A model generated the notes under the pieces. That model was given only the letters and a program-made list of their open reading frames with translations, had not been told where the DNA came from and searched no databases. This document shows positions 50,544 through 59,053 of a stretch of DNA of 64,000 nt, in pieces (position 1 is the stretch's first letter; each line of letters opens with the position of its first letter). Source of the stretch: Streptomyces sp. CG1 (GTDB lineage: Bacteria; Actinomycetota; Actinomycetes; Streptomycetales; Streptomycetaceae); the NCBI RefSeq assembly GCF_041080625.1, contig NZ_CP163518.1, forward strand, positions 1,674,001-1,738,000, in the 5' to 3' direction. The translations under genes were made by a program, and so were the position numbers.

Positions 50544-51763
50544 TGGTCCTCCCTGAGGTGCGACGGCAGCACGGCGAGCACCCGGAAACCGCCGTCGGGG
50601 CGCGGGCCCGCCTCGATGGTGCCACCGAGCGCGGCCGCCCGCTCGCGCATGCCCGCCAGCCCGTTCCCACTGCCCCCGGCGTCGGCGCCGGTGGCCGGCC
50701 CGTCGTCGTCGATGCCCAGCCGCAGCACGTCGCCGTCGTGAGCGAACCGCACACGCGCGTGCCGCGATCCGGAGTGCCGTACGACATTGGTCAGGGCCTC
50801 CTGCACGATACGGAAGGCGGCGAGGTCGGCACCGGGCGGCAACTGCGGCGGCTCGCCCTCGATCTGCACGGTCAGTCCGGCCGCGGCCGCCTGCTCCACC
50901 AGCTCCGGCAGCCGGTCCAGGCCGGGGGCGGGGGCGCGCGGTGCGGCGCCGGAGGTGCGCAGGGTGTCGAGGACCTGGCGTACCTCGCCCAGGGCCTCCT
51001 TGCTGGCGGCCTTGATGGTGGTGAGCGCGGCCCGCGCCTGCTCGGGATCGCTGTCGAGCAGCGCGAGCCCCATGCCGGCCTGGACGTTGATGACGGAGAT
51101 GCTGTGCGCGAGGACGTCGTGCAACTCGCGGGCGATGCGCAGCCGTTCCTCGTCCGCGCGACGCCGCGCCGCCTGCGCCCGGTCGGCGCGCTCGCGCGCC
51201 CACTGTTCACGCCGTATCCGGGCCAGTTCGGACAGGGCGACGATGGCCAGCACCCAGGTGGCGATGACGATCTCCTGGGTGAGGCCCGCCCTCTTGTCCC
51301 CCGAGGGCGGCAGCCAGCGGTAGAGCCAGAGGGCGATCAGGGCGTGCCCCGCCCACAGCAGGCCGACGGAGGCCCAGGCGGCCCGCCGGTGCCCGGCGAC
51401 GACGGCGCTGAAGCAGCCGACGGCGACGGTCAGGAAAACCGGCCCGTAGGGGTAGCCCGCGGCGAAGTAGCCGAGGGTCACCGTCGCGGTGCCGAAAGCC
51501 ACGGCCACCGGATACCGGTGCCGCCACAGCAGCAGGACCGAGGCGACGAGCAGCAGCACGCGCGCGTACGGGTCGAGCGGCACACGGAGCGGCTGGCTGT
51601 GCGCGGCGAAGTTGGTACCGATCAGGACGAACGCGGTGAGCAGCACGGTCGAGGGCCAGGGCCACCGCCGGGCGTGGTGCGGCTCCGCCCCGTCGCCGTC
51701 CGGGCCACCGCGCCACGGAGGCCCGTACCGCCACCGGTGCGAGGCGGCGCGCTGCTCTTCCAT
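50540..51763 (-). CDS. Sensor histidine kinase (HisKA_3/NarX-like)
   Basis: A 407-residue kinase. About five N-terminal membrane helices (residues 35-175), a short coil (AREWARERADRAQ-like), and the dimerisation/phosphoacceptor helix RIARELHDVLAHSISVINVQAG with His in ELHDV. The HATPase has EALTNVVRHSG, DDDGPATGA and GSGNGLAGMRERA. This is the usual actinomycete partner of NarL-type regulators. ATG at 51763 (MEEQRAASHRW) is chosen; an upstream start at 51790 is possible. No sensory domain outside the membrane is evident. Confidence 0.9.
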   Translation of the reverse strand: MEEQRAASHRWRYGPPWRGGPDGDGAEPHHARRWPWPSTVLLTAFVLIGTNFAAHSQPLRVPLDPYARVLLLVASVLLLWRHRYPVAVAFGTATVTLGYFAAGYPYGPVFLTVAVGCFSAVVAGHRRAAWASVGLLWAGHALIALWLYRWLPPSGDKRAGLTQEIVIATWVLAIVALSELARIRREQWARERADRAQAARRRADEERLRIARELHDVLAHSISVINVQAGMGLALLDSDPEQARAALTTIKAASKEALGEVRQVLDTLRTSGAAPRAPAPGLDRLPELVEQAAAAGLTVQIEGEPPQLPPGADLAAFRIVQEALTNVVRHSGSRHARVRFAHDGDVLRLGIDDDGPATGADAGGSGNGLAGMRERAAALGGTIEAGPRPDGGFRVLAVLPSHLREDQ

Positions 51764-51877
51764 GACCGCCACGCTAGACGCCTGTGTCACGGGAGGGCGT
51801 CAGCCGGACGAGGTGATCACTCGTACTCCCCGGGAAGTACGACGCCCAGGGTGGGCCGAGCCGGACGCGTGCCCCGC

Positions 51878-52564
51878 CTACCGCAGGCCCACGCCGTGCG
51901 CCAGTCTCGTGACCGCGTGACGGAAGAACGTCGCCCGGCCCTCCACCACGTTGTTGAACTGACCGAACAGCTCGAAGCCCACCAGCCCGAACAGCTGCGC
52001 CCAGGCCGCCACCAGTGCCACGGCCACCTCGGGAGGCAGCTCGGGGGCGAACGCGGCGACCATGCGCTCGCCCTCGGGCCGGAGCTCGGCCGGCAGGGGC
52101 AGTTCGGCGAGGCCGGGGCCCTCGTGAGCGTCGCGGACGATGCCGATGAGGACCAGTCCGACCCGGGCCGCGGCCCTGATCGTGGTCTCGGGGGCCGAGT
52201 AGCCGGGCACGGGCGAGCCGTAGATCAGGGCGTACTCGTGGGGATGCGCGAGCGCCCAGCCGCGTACCGCCTCGCACACGGCCGTCCAGCGGTCCACGGG
52301 AGCGGCCCCGGAAACAGCGTCGCGGGCCTTCTCCGCGGCCTCCCCGAGGGAGTCGTAGGCATCGATGATCAGTGCGGTCAGCAGCTCGTCGCGGCTGGGG
52401 AAGTAGCGGTACAGGGCCGAGGAGACCATGCCCAGCTCACGGGCGACGGCCCGCAGCGAGAGCTTCGCCGCGCCTTCCTCCGCCAGCTGTCTGCGGGCCG
52501 CTTCCTTGATGGCGGCGGTGACTTCGATCCTGGCCCGTGCACGGGCGCCCTGGGGGGTGCTCAT
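51878..52564 (-). CDS. TetR-family regulator with WHG-type C-terminal domain
   Basis: A 228-residue repressor. The helix-turn-helix is GAAKLSLRAVARELGMVSSALYRYFPSRDELL. The C-terminal domain has RWTAVCEAVRGWALAHPHEYALIYGSPVPGY, typical of the WHG (TetR_C_33) group. It is divergent from the deazaflavin-type oxidoreductase gene with two palindromic operators between. The ATG at 52564 is six bases after CAGACT, again suggesting a leaderless transcript. It probably represses the oxidoreductase and itself. Confidence 0.91.
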   Translation of the reverse strand: MSTPQGARARARIEVTAAIKEAARRQLAEEGAAKLSLRAVARELGMVSSALYRYFPSRDELLTALIIDAYDSLGEAAEKARDAVSGAAPVDRWTAVCEAVRGWALAHPHEYALIYGSPVPGYSAPETTIRAAARVGLVLIGIVRDAHEGPGLAELPLPAELRPEGERMVAAFAPELPPEVAVALVAAWAQLFGLVGFELFGQFNNVVEGRATFFRHAVTRLAHGVGLR

Positions 52565-52604
52565 ACCAGCAGTCTGCCACGGACGAGAGCGGTGCACTTA
52601 AAAG

Positions 52605-52671
52605 AGAGCAGCGCTCTTGCATTTTCGCGCCGACCTGCCCCACACTGGAGTCGAGCGAGAGCACCGCTCTC
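52605..52671 (+). promoter_or_regulatory. Two TetR operators
   Basis: AGAGC-AGC-GCTCT at 52605-52617 and GAGAGC-ACC-GCTCTC at 52657-52671 share AGAGC-N3-GCTCT. Both lie between the TetR gene and the nitroreductase-type gene. Centres are about 53 bp apart, five helical turns. Confidence 0.65.
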
Positions 52672-52690
52672 CCAAAGTGTGGGGGTCACC

Positions 52691-53152
52691 ATGTCGTCGT
52701 CTTCGTCCTCGCCGTACTACCTCAAGGGCAGCCCGATGAACGTCCGCCTGAACGGCGTCATCGGCTGGCTCGCCCGGCACGGCCTGAGCCTCGCGGGCAC
52801 CGCGGAGATGTCCGTGCGGGGCCGCAAGAGCGGTCAGATGCAGCGCATCCCGGTCAACCCGCACACCTTCGACGGCGGGCAGTACCTGGTCTCGGCGCGC
52901 GGCCACTCGCAGTGGGTGCGGAACATGCGCGTCGCCGGCGGCGGCGAACTGCGCGTCGGCCGCAAGGTGCGCGCCTTCTCCGCGGTGGAGCTTCCCGACG
53001 CGGAGAAGCTCCCGATCCTGCGGACCTATCTGGAGAAGTGGGGCTGGGAGGTCAACCAGTACTTCGACGGGGTGACCGCCAAGTCCTCCGACGAGGAGAT
53101 CATCGCCTGCACCGGAGATCACCCGGTCTTCCGGATCACTGTCAGGGACTGA
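52691..53152 (+). CDS. Deazaflavin-dependent nitroreductase-family (Ddn-like) protein
   Basis: A 153-residue F420-type nitroreductase. The split-barrel core holds GRKSGQMQRIPVNPHTFDGGQYLVSARGHSQWVRNMRVAGG, which is the characteristic GRxSG and W-x-x-N pattern of the Ddn family. It reduces activated C=C or nitro groups with F420H2. TetR regulation and twin operators suggest inducible detoxification. ATG at 52691 follows GGGGGTCACC. Substrate unknown. Confidence 0.86.
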   Translation: MSSSSSSPYYLKGSPMNVRLNGVIGWLARHGLSLAGTAEMSVRGRKSGQMQRIPVNPHTFDGGQYLVSARGHSQWVRNMRVAGGGELRVGRKVRAFSAVELPDAEKLPILRTYLEKWGWEVNQYFDGVTAKSSDEEIIACTGDHPVFRITVRD

Positions 53153-53171
53153 ACCGACGCGGACCGAACCG

Positions 53172-54413
53172 TCACGAGCCGGCGGGTTCCTCCGCCGGGT
53201 CGGCCTGCCCCCGGTCCAGCGCGGTCAGGGCGCGCTGGGCGATCGGGTGGGAGCGGACGATCTCGCCCAGCGAGGTCGAGCCCTGCGTGATGTCCCGGAA
53301 CGCCTTCCATGCCGGGCGGAAGCCGGTGAGGGCCGCGTGGAAGAGGCCGGGGCGCTTCTCGAACACGGTCAGCAGGCGCTTGCCGACGCTCATCTCGACG
53401 CCGAGCCCAGCCTTGATCGCGAACGCGTAGTTCAGGGCCTGGCGCCGGGTGTCCACCGCGTCGTGCGCCTCGGCGATGCGGACCGCCCACTCCCCCGCGA
53501 GCCGGCCCGAGCGCAGCGCGAAGGAGATGCCCTCGCGGGTCCACGGCTCCAGCAGCCCGGCCGCGTCACCGCAGACCAGCACCCGGCCCCGGGACAGCGG
53601 GGAGTCGTCGGCGCGGCAGCGGGTCAGGTGCCCGGAGGAGATGGCCGGCTCGAAGCCGGACAGGCCGAGGCGGGCGATGAAGTCCTCCAAGTACCGCTTG
53701 GTGGCGGCGCCTTCACCGCGCGCGGAGATCACGCCGACCGTCAGCGTGTCGCCCTTCGGGAACACCCAGCCGTAACTGCCCGGCATCGGGCCCCAGTCGA
53801 TGAGGACCCGGCCCTTCCAGTCCTCGGCGACCGACTCCGGGACCGGGATCTCCGCCTCCAGACCGAGGTCCACCTGGGCCGGCTTCACACCGACATGCGC
53901 CCCTATGCGGCTGGCGCTGCCGTCGGCGCCGACGACCGCGCGGGCCAGCACCGTCTCGCCGCCCTGCAGGACGACGGCGACCGTGCGCCGGTCGGGAACC
54001 GCCGAGCCGTGCTGCTCGACCCGCTGCACCGTGACGCCCGTGCGCAGCTCGGCGCCCGCCTTCTGGGCGTGCTCGACGAGCTGCTGGTCGAACTCGGGGC
54101 GGTTGATCAGGCCGAACAGCATCTGCCGGGAGCGGCGTGTGCGGGTGAAGCGGCCGTCCAGCGAGAAGGTGACCGCGTGCACCCGGTCGCGGAAGGGCAG
54201 CTCGAAGCCGGGGGGCAGCGCATCGCGCGAGGGGCCGATGATGCCGCCGCCGCAGGTCTTGTAGCGGGGCAACTCGGCTTTCTCCAGCAACAGCACGCGC
54301 CGTCCCGCGACCGCGGCCGCATAGGCGGCCGAAGCCCCCGCGGGTCCCGCGCCCACCACGACGACGTCCCACACCCGCTGCACGTCGTCCGCCGAAGAGT
54401 TCTCGCCGCTCAC
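53172..54413 (-). CDS. Geranylgeranyl reductase-family flavoprotein
   Basis: A 413-residue FAD enzyme. It has VVVVGAGPAGASAAY (dinucleotide fold, residues 17-31), RYKTCGGGIIGPS (the PxxxCG(G)G active-site region), and VLVCGDAAGLLEPWTREGIS. These are the markers of geranylgeranyl reductases, which saturate isoprenoid double bonds, for example on menaquinone or lipid tails. GTG at 54413. It is convergent with the Ddn gene and divergent from the M20 gene. In some actinomycetes this gene lies near respiratory-complex genes, but not here. Confidence 0.9.
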   Translation of the reverse strand: MSGENSSADDVQRVWDVVVVGAGPAGASAAYAAAVAGRRVLLLEKAELPRYKTCGGGIIGPSRDALPPGFELPFRDRVHAVTFSLDGRFTRTRRSRQMLFGLINRPEFDQQLVEHAQKAGAELRTGVTVQRVEQHGSAVPDRRTVAVVLQGGETVLARAVVGADGSASRIGAHVGVKPAQVDLGLEAEIPVPESVAEDWKGRVLIDWGPMPGSYGWVFPKGDTLTVGVISARGEGAATKRYLEDFIARLGLSGFEPAISSGHLTRCRADDSPLSRGRVLVCGDAAGLLEPWTREGISFALRSGRLAGEWAVRIAEAHDAVDTRRQALNYAFAIKAGLGVEMSVGKRLLTVFEKRPGLFHAALTGFRPAWKAFRDITQGSTSLGEIVRSHPIAQRALTALDRGQADPAEEPAGS

Positions 54414-54544
54414 GATGGTCTACTGCTCCGATCCAGCCGCTGCCGTAGTGTCCCTCGCATCCTACGGCGGCCGTCGTCGCAGGCCACTGTGGGAGTATCG
54501 GGGGCATCACCCCGTACAACGTCGCACCCACGAGGAGCGTGCCC

Positions 54545-55900
54545 ATGTCGTCGAATCCGGTCGCCGAGACCGTCGCCTCGCTGCTGCCACGGGCCAAGGC
54601 GGAGCTGGCCGAACTGGTCGCCTTCAAGTCGGTGGCGGACTTCGCGCAGTTCCCGCGGAGCGAGAGCGAGGCCGCCGCGCGCTGGATCGCCGACGCCCTG
54701 GGCGCCGAGGGTTTCACCGACGTGGCCCTGCTGGACACCCCGGACGGCACCCAGTCCGTCTACGGCTACCTGCCGGGCCCCGAGGGCGCGAAAACGGTTC
54801 TCCTCTACGCGCACTACGACGTGCAGCCGCCGCTGGACGAGGCCGGCTGGACCACCCCGCCGTTCGAGCTGACCGAGCGCGACGGCCGCTGGTACGGCCG
54901 CGGGAGTGCCGACTGCAAGGGCGGCGTCCTCATGCACCTGCTCGCCCTGCGCGCCCTGAAGGCGAACGGCGGCGTCCCGGTGCACATCAAGGTGATCGTC
55001 GAGGGCTCGGAGGAGCAGGGCACGGGCGGCCTGGAGCGGTACGCCGAGCAGCACCCGGAGCTGCTGGCCGCGGACACCATCGTGATCGGTGACGCGGGCA
55101 ACTTCCGCGTCGGCCTGCCGACGGTGACCACCACGCTGCGCGGCATGACCCTGGTCCGGGTGGCGGTCGACACGCTCGCGGGCAATCTGCACTCCGGCCA
55201 GTTCGGCGGCGCCGCCCCGGACGCGCTGGCCGCGCTGATCCGGGTGCTGGACTCGCTGCGCGCCGAGGACGGTTCGACCACGGTCGACGGGCTCGACGCG
55301 ACGGCGGCGTGGGACGGCCTGGAGTACACCGAGGAGCAGTTCCGTGCGGACGCCAGGGTGCTGGACGGCGTGGAGCTGATCGGCGGCGGCTCGGTCGCCG
55401 ACCGGATCTGGGCCCGCCCGGCGGTCACCGTGCTCGGCATCGACTGCCCGCCGGTCATCGGCGCCACCCCGTCCGTGCAGTCGAGCGCCCGCGCCCTGAT
55501 CAGCCTGCGGGTGCCGCCGGGCGTGGACGCCGCGGAGGCGACCAAGCTGCTCCAGGCGCACGTCGAGGCGCACACCCCCTGGGGTGCCCGGGTCACCACC
55601 GAGCAGATCGGCCAGGGCCAGCCTTTCCGCGCCGACCCCTCCAGCCCGGCGTACCAGGCGATGGCCGACGCGATGGCGGTCGCCTACCCCGGCGAGACCA
55701 TGCAGTACGCCGGACAGGGCGGCTCCATCCCGCTGTGCAACACCCTCGCCGGCCTCTACCCGCAGGCCGAGATCCTGCTCATCGGCCTGAGCGAGCCGGA
55801 GGCACAGATCCACGCGGTCGACGAGAGCGTGTCCCCCGAGGAACTGGAGCGGCTGTCGGTCGCCGAGGCGCTGTTCCTGCGCAACTACGCGGCGGGCTGA
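54545..55900 (+). CDS. M20-family dipeptidase/peptidase
   Basis: A 451-residue metallopeptidase. Metal ligands: His in YAHYDVQ, Asp in SADCKGG, Glu pair in EGSEEQGTGG, Asp in GDAGN, and the C-terminal His in IHAVDESV. The dimerisation lid (residues about 190-310) is present. It is the dipeptidase (PepV/CNDP-like) branch. It hydrolyses short peptides in the cytoplasm. ATG at 54545 has GAGGAG nine bases upstream. It is followed by an MBL hydrolase. Confidence 0.9.
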   Translation: MSSNPVAETVASLLPRAKAELAELVAFKSVADFAQFPRSESEAAARWIADALGAEGFTDVALLDTPDGTQSVYGYLPGPEGAKTVLLYAHYDVQPPLDEAGWTTPPFELTERDGRWYGRGSADCKGGVLMHLLALRALKANGGVPVHIKVIVEGSEEQGTGGLERYAEQHPELLAADTIVIGDAGNFRVGLPTVTTTLRGMTLVRVAVDTLAGNLHSGQFGGAAPDALAALIRVLDSLRAEDGSTTVDGLDATAAWDGLEYTEEQFRADARVLDGVELIGGGSVADRIWARPAVTVLGIDCPPVIGATPSVQSSARALISLRVPPGVDAAEATKLLQAHVEAHTPWGARVTTEQIGQGQPFRADPSSPAYQAMADAMAVAYPGETMQYAGQGGSIPLCNTLAGLYPQAEILLIGLSEPEAQIHAVDESVSPEELERLSVAEALFLRNYAAG

Positions 55901-55962
55901 ACCCTTCTGCCGGCGGCAGAGCGCCCTCGTCCGCGGGTGGGGGCGCTGCCTACGGTCGGGGC

Positions 55963-56667
55963 ATGGACGTCATCGAACTGCTCCCTCGCCTGCACCTCCT
56001 CCGCTTCCCGGTCGGCCAGGCCTATCTCTGGCGCGACGACGACGCGTTGACGCTGATCGACGCGGGCACGATCGGCGCCGGCCGCGTGATCGCCGACGCG
56101 GTCACGGCGCTCGGGTACACACCCGGGGACGTACGGCGGATCGTGCTGACCCACTTCCACGAGGACCACGTGGGCGGTGCGGGCGAGTTCGCCGCGCTCA
56201 GCGGTGCCGAGGTGCTGGCACACGACCTGGACGCGCCGTTCATCCGGGGTGAACGCCCGGGCCCGCCCGCGCGGTTCGAGGACTGGGAGCTGCCGATCCA
56301 CGCGGCGGCCGTCAAGCTCCTGCCCGAGGGCACACCGGTGCCGCCGGCCTCGGTCACCGCGGTGTCCGACGGCGATGTCCTGGACCTCGGCGGCGGCGCC
56401 CGGGTCGTCCATGTACCCGGGCACACGGACGGCAGCATCGCCCTGTTCCTGCCCGCGCACCGCGTGCTGTTCACCGGGGACACGGTGGCGGCCTCCCTGA
56501 CCGACGGCACGGTGATCCCGGGCGTCTTCAACCTCGACCGACGCCAACTCCTCGCCTCGCTCGGCCGGTTGGCCGAGCTGGACGCGGACGTGGCCTGCTT
56601 CGGCCACGGAGATGCGGTGGTGGGGGGCGCGGCGGCCGAGCTGCGCAAGGTGGCGAGCGCTCGCTGA
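55963..56667 (+). CDS. MBL-fold metallo-hydrolase
   Basis: A 234-residue metallo-beta-lactamase-fold protein. The zinc motif is THFHEDHVGG, followed by VHVPGHTDGSIAL and FTGDTVAASL and a C-terminal FGHGDAV His. It could be a glyoxalase II, lactonase or ribonuclease-like hydrolase; the substrate is unknown. ATG at 55963 lies six bases after TACGGT, so it may be leaderless. It converges with the TmrB/NUDIX gene. Confidence 0.85.
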   Translation: MDVIELLPRLHLLRFPVGQAYLWRDDDALTLIDAGTIGAGRVIADAVTALGYTPGDVRRIVLTHFHEDHVGGAGEFAALSGAEVLAHDLDAPFIRGERPGPPARFEDWELPIHAAAVKLLPEGTPVPPASVTAVSDGDVLDLGGGARVVHVPGHTDGSIALFLPAHRVLFTGDTVAASLTDGTVIPGVFNLDRRQLLASLGRLAELDADVACFGHGDAVVGGAAAELRKVASAR

Positions 56668-56773
56668 GCACGGGGGACGACTTCCGGCCACGGCCGGCCG
56701 GCGCATGCCGGGCGACTCGGCTGAGCAGGCCGCACGACCACCGGCCACCGCCGACTCGCGCATCCGGGTCGGT

Positions 56774-57817
56774 TCAGCCCACCGGTACGCCGGCCTCCAG
56801 ATACAGGGCGGTGCCCCGCTCGCGGGCCCGCAGCGCCCAGCGCAGGCGTTCGTAGCGGACCGGAGGCAGCATGCCGGCTGCCTCCTGTTCGGTGGCGAAG
56901 CGCCAGGCGCGCAGTTCCGGGCCGGGCAGCAGGACCCGGGACGCCTCGCCGGACTCCAGGCGGCCACCGTCGAACAGCAGCCGCAGCCCGCCGAAGCCGG
57001 GCGGCACCGGCCGTTCCCAGTCGACGACGAGCAGGCGGGGCACCTCTCTCAGCCGTATCCCGGTCTCCTCGGCGACCTCGCGCATCCCGGCGCGGGCCGG
57101 TGCCTCGCCGCGCTCCACCACGCCGCCGGGGAACTCCCAGCCGGGCTTGTAGGTGGGGTCCACGAGCAGCACCCGGTCGTGCTCGTCGAAGAGCAGCACT
57201 CCGGCGGCGAGGGTCTCGGCGGTCGGCTCGGGGGTCTGCACGATGTCGCAGGGCGGTACGGCACCGCTGCCGACGGCGTCGGCGATGCGGACGGCGGTGG
57301 CGTACGGCGTGAGGGCGCTGGTGTCCACGAGATGGGCGTCGGCGGTGAGCCAGGAGGCGAGGGCGGCGCGGTAGGGCTCGAGGTGGTCGTAGGCCCACTG
57401 CCGCTGCCGTATCTCGCCGTCGGGCAGGTCCGGCGGGATCTCCCGCCCGGCTATCCGCTCGCGCAGGATCGTTTCAGCCGGAGCGAGCAGCAGATGGTGC
57501 ACCGGGATCCTGCGGGCGGCGAGGCCGCCGAAGATCTCGTCGCGGTACTCCTGGCGGAGCAGGGTCATGGGCACCACGAGGGTCCCGCCCAGCTCGGCGA
57601 GGAGCGCGGCCGCCGTGTCGACCACGAGCCGGCGCCAGATCGGCAGGTCCTGGAAGTCGCCGACCTCGGCGAGGCGCTTGGCCGGAAGCAGCTGCGTGAG
57701 CCCTCCGCCGACGACCTCGGGGTCGAAGAGCGTGCTGTTCGGGATCAGTTCGATCAGTTCCCGTGCGGTGGTGGTCTTCCCCGCACCGAACGCGCCGTTG
57801 ATCCAGACGACGGTCAC
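56774..57817 (-). CDS. TmrB-like ATPase fused to NUDIX domain
   Basis: A 347-residue fusion. Residues 1-190 are a P-loop kinase-like module: VVWINGAFGAGKTTTARELIELIPNS, then TLVVPMTLLRQEYRD, and IAGREIPPDLPDGEIR. This resembles TmrB tunicamycin-resistance proteins and APS-kinase-like enzymes. Residues about 215-347 are a NUDIX domain: GGVVERGEAPARAGMREVAEETGI. The GTG at 57817 with GGGGGAG upstream is preferred to a start at 57862. The fusion suggests nucleotide sanitising or phosphorylation and hydrolysis of one substrate. Role unknown. Confidence 0.83.
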   Translation of the reverse strand: MTVVWINGAFGAGKTTTARELIELIPNSTLFDPEVVGGGLTQLLPAKRLAEVGDFQDLPIWRRLVVDTAAALLAELGGTLVVPMTLLRQEYRDEIFGGLAARRIPVHHLLLAPAETILRERIAGREIPPDLPDGEIRQRQWAYDHLEPYRAALASWLTADAHLVDTSALTPYATAVRIADAVGSGAVPPCDIVQTPEPTAETLAAGVLLFDEHDRVLLVDPTYKPGWEFPGGVVERGEAPARAGMREVAEETGIRLREVPRLLVVDWERPVPPGFGGLRLLFDGGRLESGEASRVLLPGPELRAWRFATEQEAAGMLPPVRYERLRWALRARERGTALYLEAGVPVG

Positions 57818-57906
57818 GGACTCCCCCTCTTCTGTTGGCCCCCTGAGGCTTGCCCGCTCCACCCTGCCACGGAAACCCCGCCCCGGTGAGGGCGCCGGAA
57901 CGGCGA

Positions 57907-57937
57907 TGCCGGTGCCCCTGGGGCGGGGACACCGGCA
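57907..57937 (-). terminator. Likely terminator after the small secreted-protein gene
   Basis: TGCCGGTG pairs with CACCGGCA as an 8-bp stem with a G-rich loop, immediately downstream (leftward) of the 57960 stop. Confidence 0.6.
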
Positions 57938-57959
57938 CCTGCACCACGAGCCGCCGGAG

Positions 57960-58166
57960 CTACTTCTCCCTGTTGCCGGTGTCGTCGTAGCCGAAGCTGT
58001 CCAGGGTGACGGGGTGGCCGCCGGTCGAGTCGAGGGCCTTCGAAACGTCGAGGCCGCCGAGGGTCATCCCGGTGGGGCCCTTGTCCGCCGCGTGGGAGGG
58101 GGTGACGGCGGCCACGACGAATCCGGTGGCCAGGGTGGCGATGGCGAGCATGCTGCGCTTCTTCAT
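57960..58166 (-). CDS. Small secreted protein of unknown function
   Basis: A 68-residue protein. The N-terminal MKKRSMLAIATLATGFVVAAVTPSHA is a typical signal peptide with an Ala-type cleavage near residue 26. The mature part of about 42 residues, ADKGPTGMTLGGLDVSKALD followed by GHPVTLDSFGYDDTGNREK, has no family known to me. ATG at 58166. It stands alone, with a terminator-like hairpin downstream. Confidence 0.65.
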   Translation of the reverse strand: MKKRSMLAIATLATGFVVAAVTPSHAADKGPTGMTLGGLDVSKALDSTGGHPVTLDSFGYDDTGNREK

Positions 58167-58251
58167 GGGCTGACCAACTGCGGAACCGGCCGGGGGTCAC
58201 GCGGATACCGGCAAGCGGACGAGGCGGGCTGTCGTCCCGGGGGGAGGGCGC

Positions 58252-58584
58252 ATGGAGGCATCCGACGGTCATATCCACGTCGAGGCACAGGGCGACGCGG
58301 CGGCCGTGCGCAACGTCCTCGCCGCCGCGTTCGGTCTGGTCGGCACGCTCTCCGCCGAGGCCGGCACGGGCTGCGGGCTGCGGGTGGCCCGCGCCTTCGT
58401 CTCTCCGCACCCCGAGCGCGTCACGTGCCTGCCGTGCCGCGAGCACGCCCGCGACCAGCACCTGCGGCTCGCCGACCAACTCGACCAGCTGGCCGGCCGG
58501 CCCGGACCGTTCGTCGATCGGGTCCGGATGGAACGGGCGGCCGCCCATCACCGCGAGCAGGCACGGCGGTTCACGGCGCCATGA
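58252..58584 (+). CDS. Small hypothetical protein with CxxC
   Basis: A 110-residue protein. It begins MEASDGHIHVEAQGDAAAVRNVLAAAFGLVG, a possible ferredoxin-like region, then FVSPHPERVTCLPCREHARDQHLRLADQLDQL. The CLPC motif followed by His residues could bind zinc. GGGGGGAGGGCGC precedes the ATG at 58252. It is divergent from the small secreted gene. Function unknown. Confidence 0.5.
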   Translation: MEASDGHIHVEAQGDAAAVRNVLAAAFGLVGTLSAEAGTGCGLRVARAFVSPHPERVTCLPCREHARDQHLRLADQLDQLAGRPGPFVDRVRMERAAAHHREQARRFTAP

Positions 58585-58699
58585 GGGGGCCGGCCATGCC
58601 GAAATCGGCTGGCACGCGCCTGCGGGGCGCCGGTATCGTCCGGCATCTCGCCCTGCCCTGCCCTCTCCTGAGGCAGGCCCCGACCAGAAATGCGCCGTC

Positions 58700-59053
58700 A
58701 TGACCAGCCCGCCCCTGACCACGACCCTCTGGCGGCCCACCGGCCCCAAGGAGCTGGAGCTGGTCCGCGCGCTCGACTGGCGGGCCTGGCCGCCCCGGCT
58801 CGCGGAGCAGCCGATCTTCTACCCGGTCCTCAACGAGGACTACGCGATCCGGATCGCCCGGGACTGGAACGTCCGGTACGACGGCGCCGGTTTCGTGACC
58901 CGCTTCGAGGTCGACGCCGAGTTCCTCGCCCGATATCCGGTACGGCAGGCCGGCGGCGAGACGATCCTGGAACTTTGGGTACCGGCCGAGGAGTTGGACG
59001 AGTTCAACGCCCATATCGTCGGCCGTATCGAAGTCGTACGGGAGTTCCGGTGA
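58700..59053 (+). CDS. Conserved hypothetical protein (annotated elsewhere as 'ADP-ribosylation/crystallin J1')
   Basis: A 117-residue protein: TTTLWRPTGPKELELVRALDWRAWPPRLAEQPIFYPVLNEDYA, then RDWNV and RFEVDAEFLARYPV, ending ELDEFNAHIVGRIEVVREFR. I associate this pattern with short actinomycete proteins bearing that crystallin J1 label, which is not informative about function. It overlaps the next gene by four bases. A 35-residue frame upstream (to 58703) ends in ATGA at this start and may be a leader. Confidence 0.65.
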   Translation: MTSPPLTTTLWRPTGPKELELVRALDWRAWPPRLAEQPIFYPVLNEDYAIRIARDWNVRYDGAGFVTRFEVDAEFLARYPVRQAGGETILELWVPAEELDEFNAHIVGRIEVVREFR

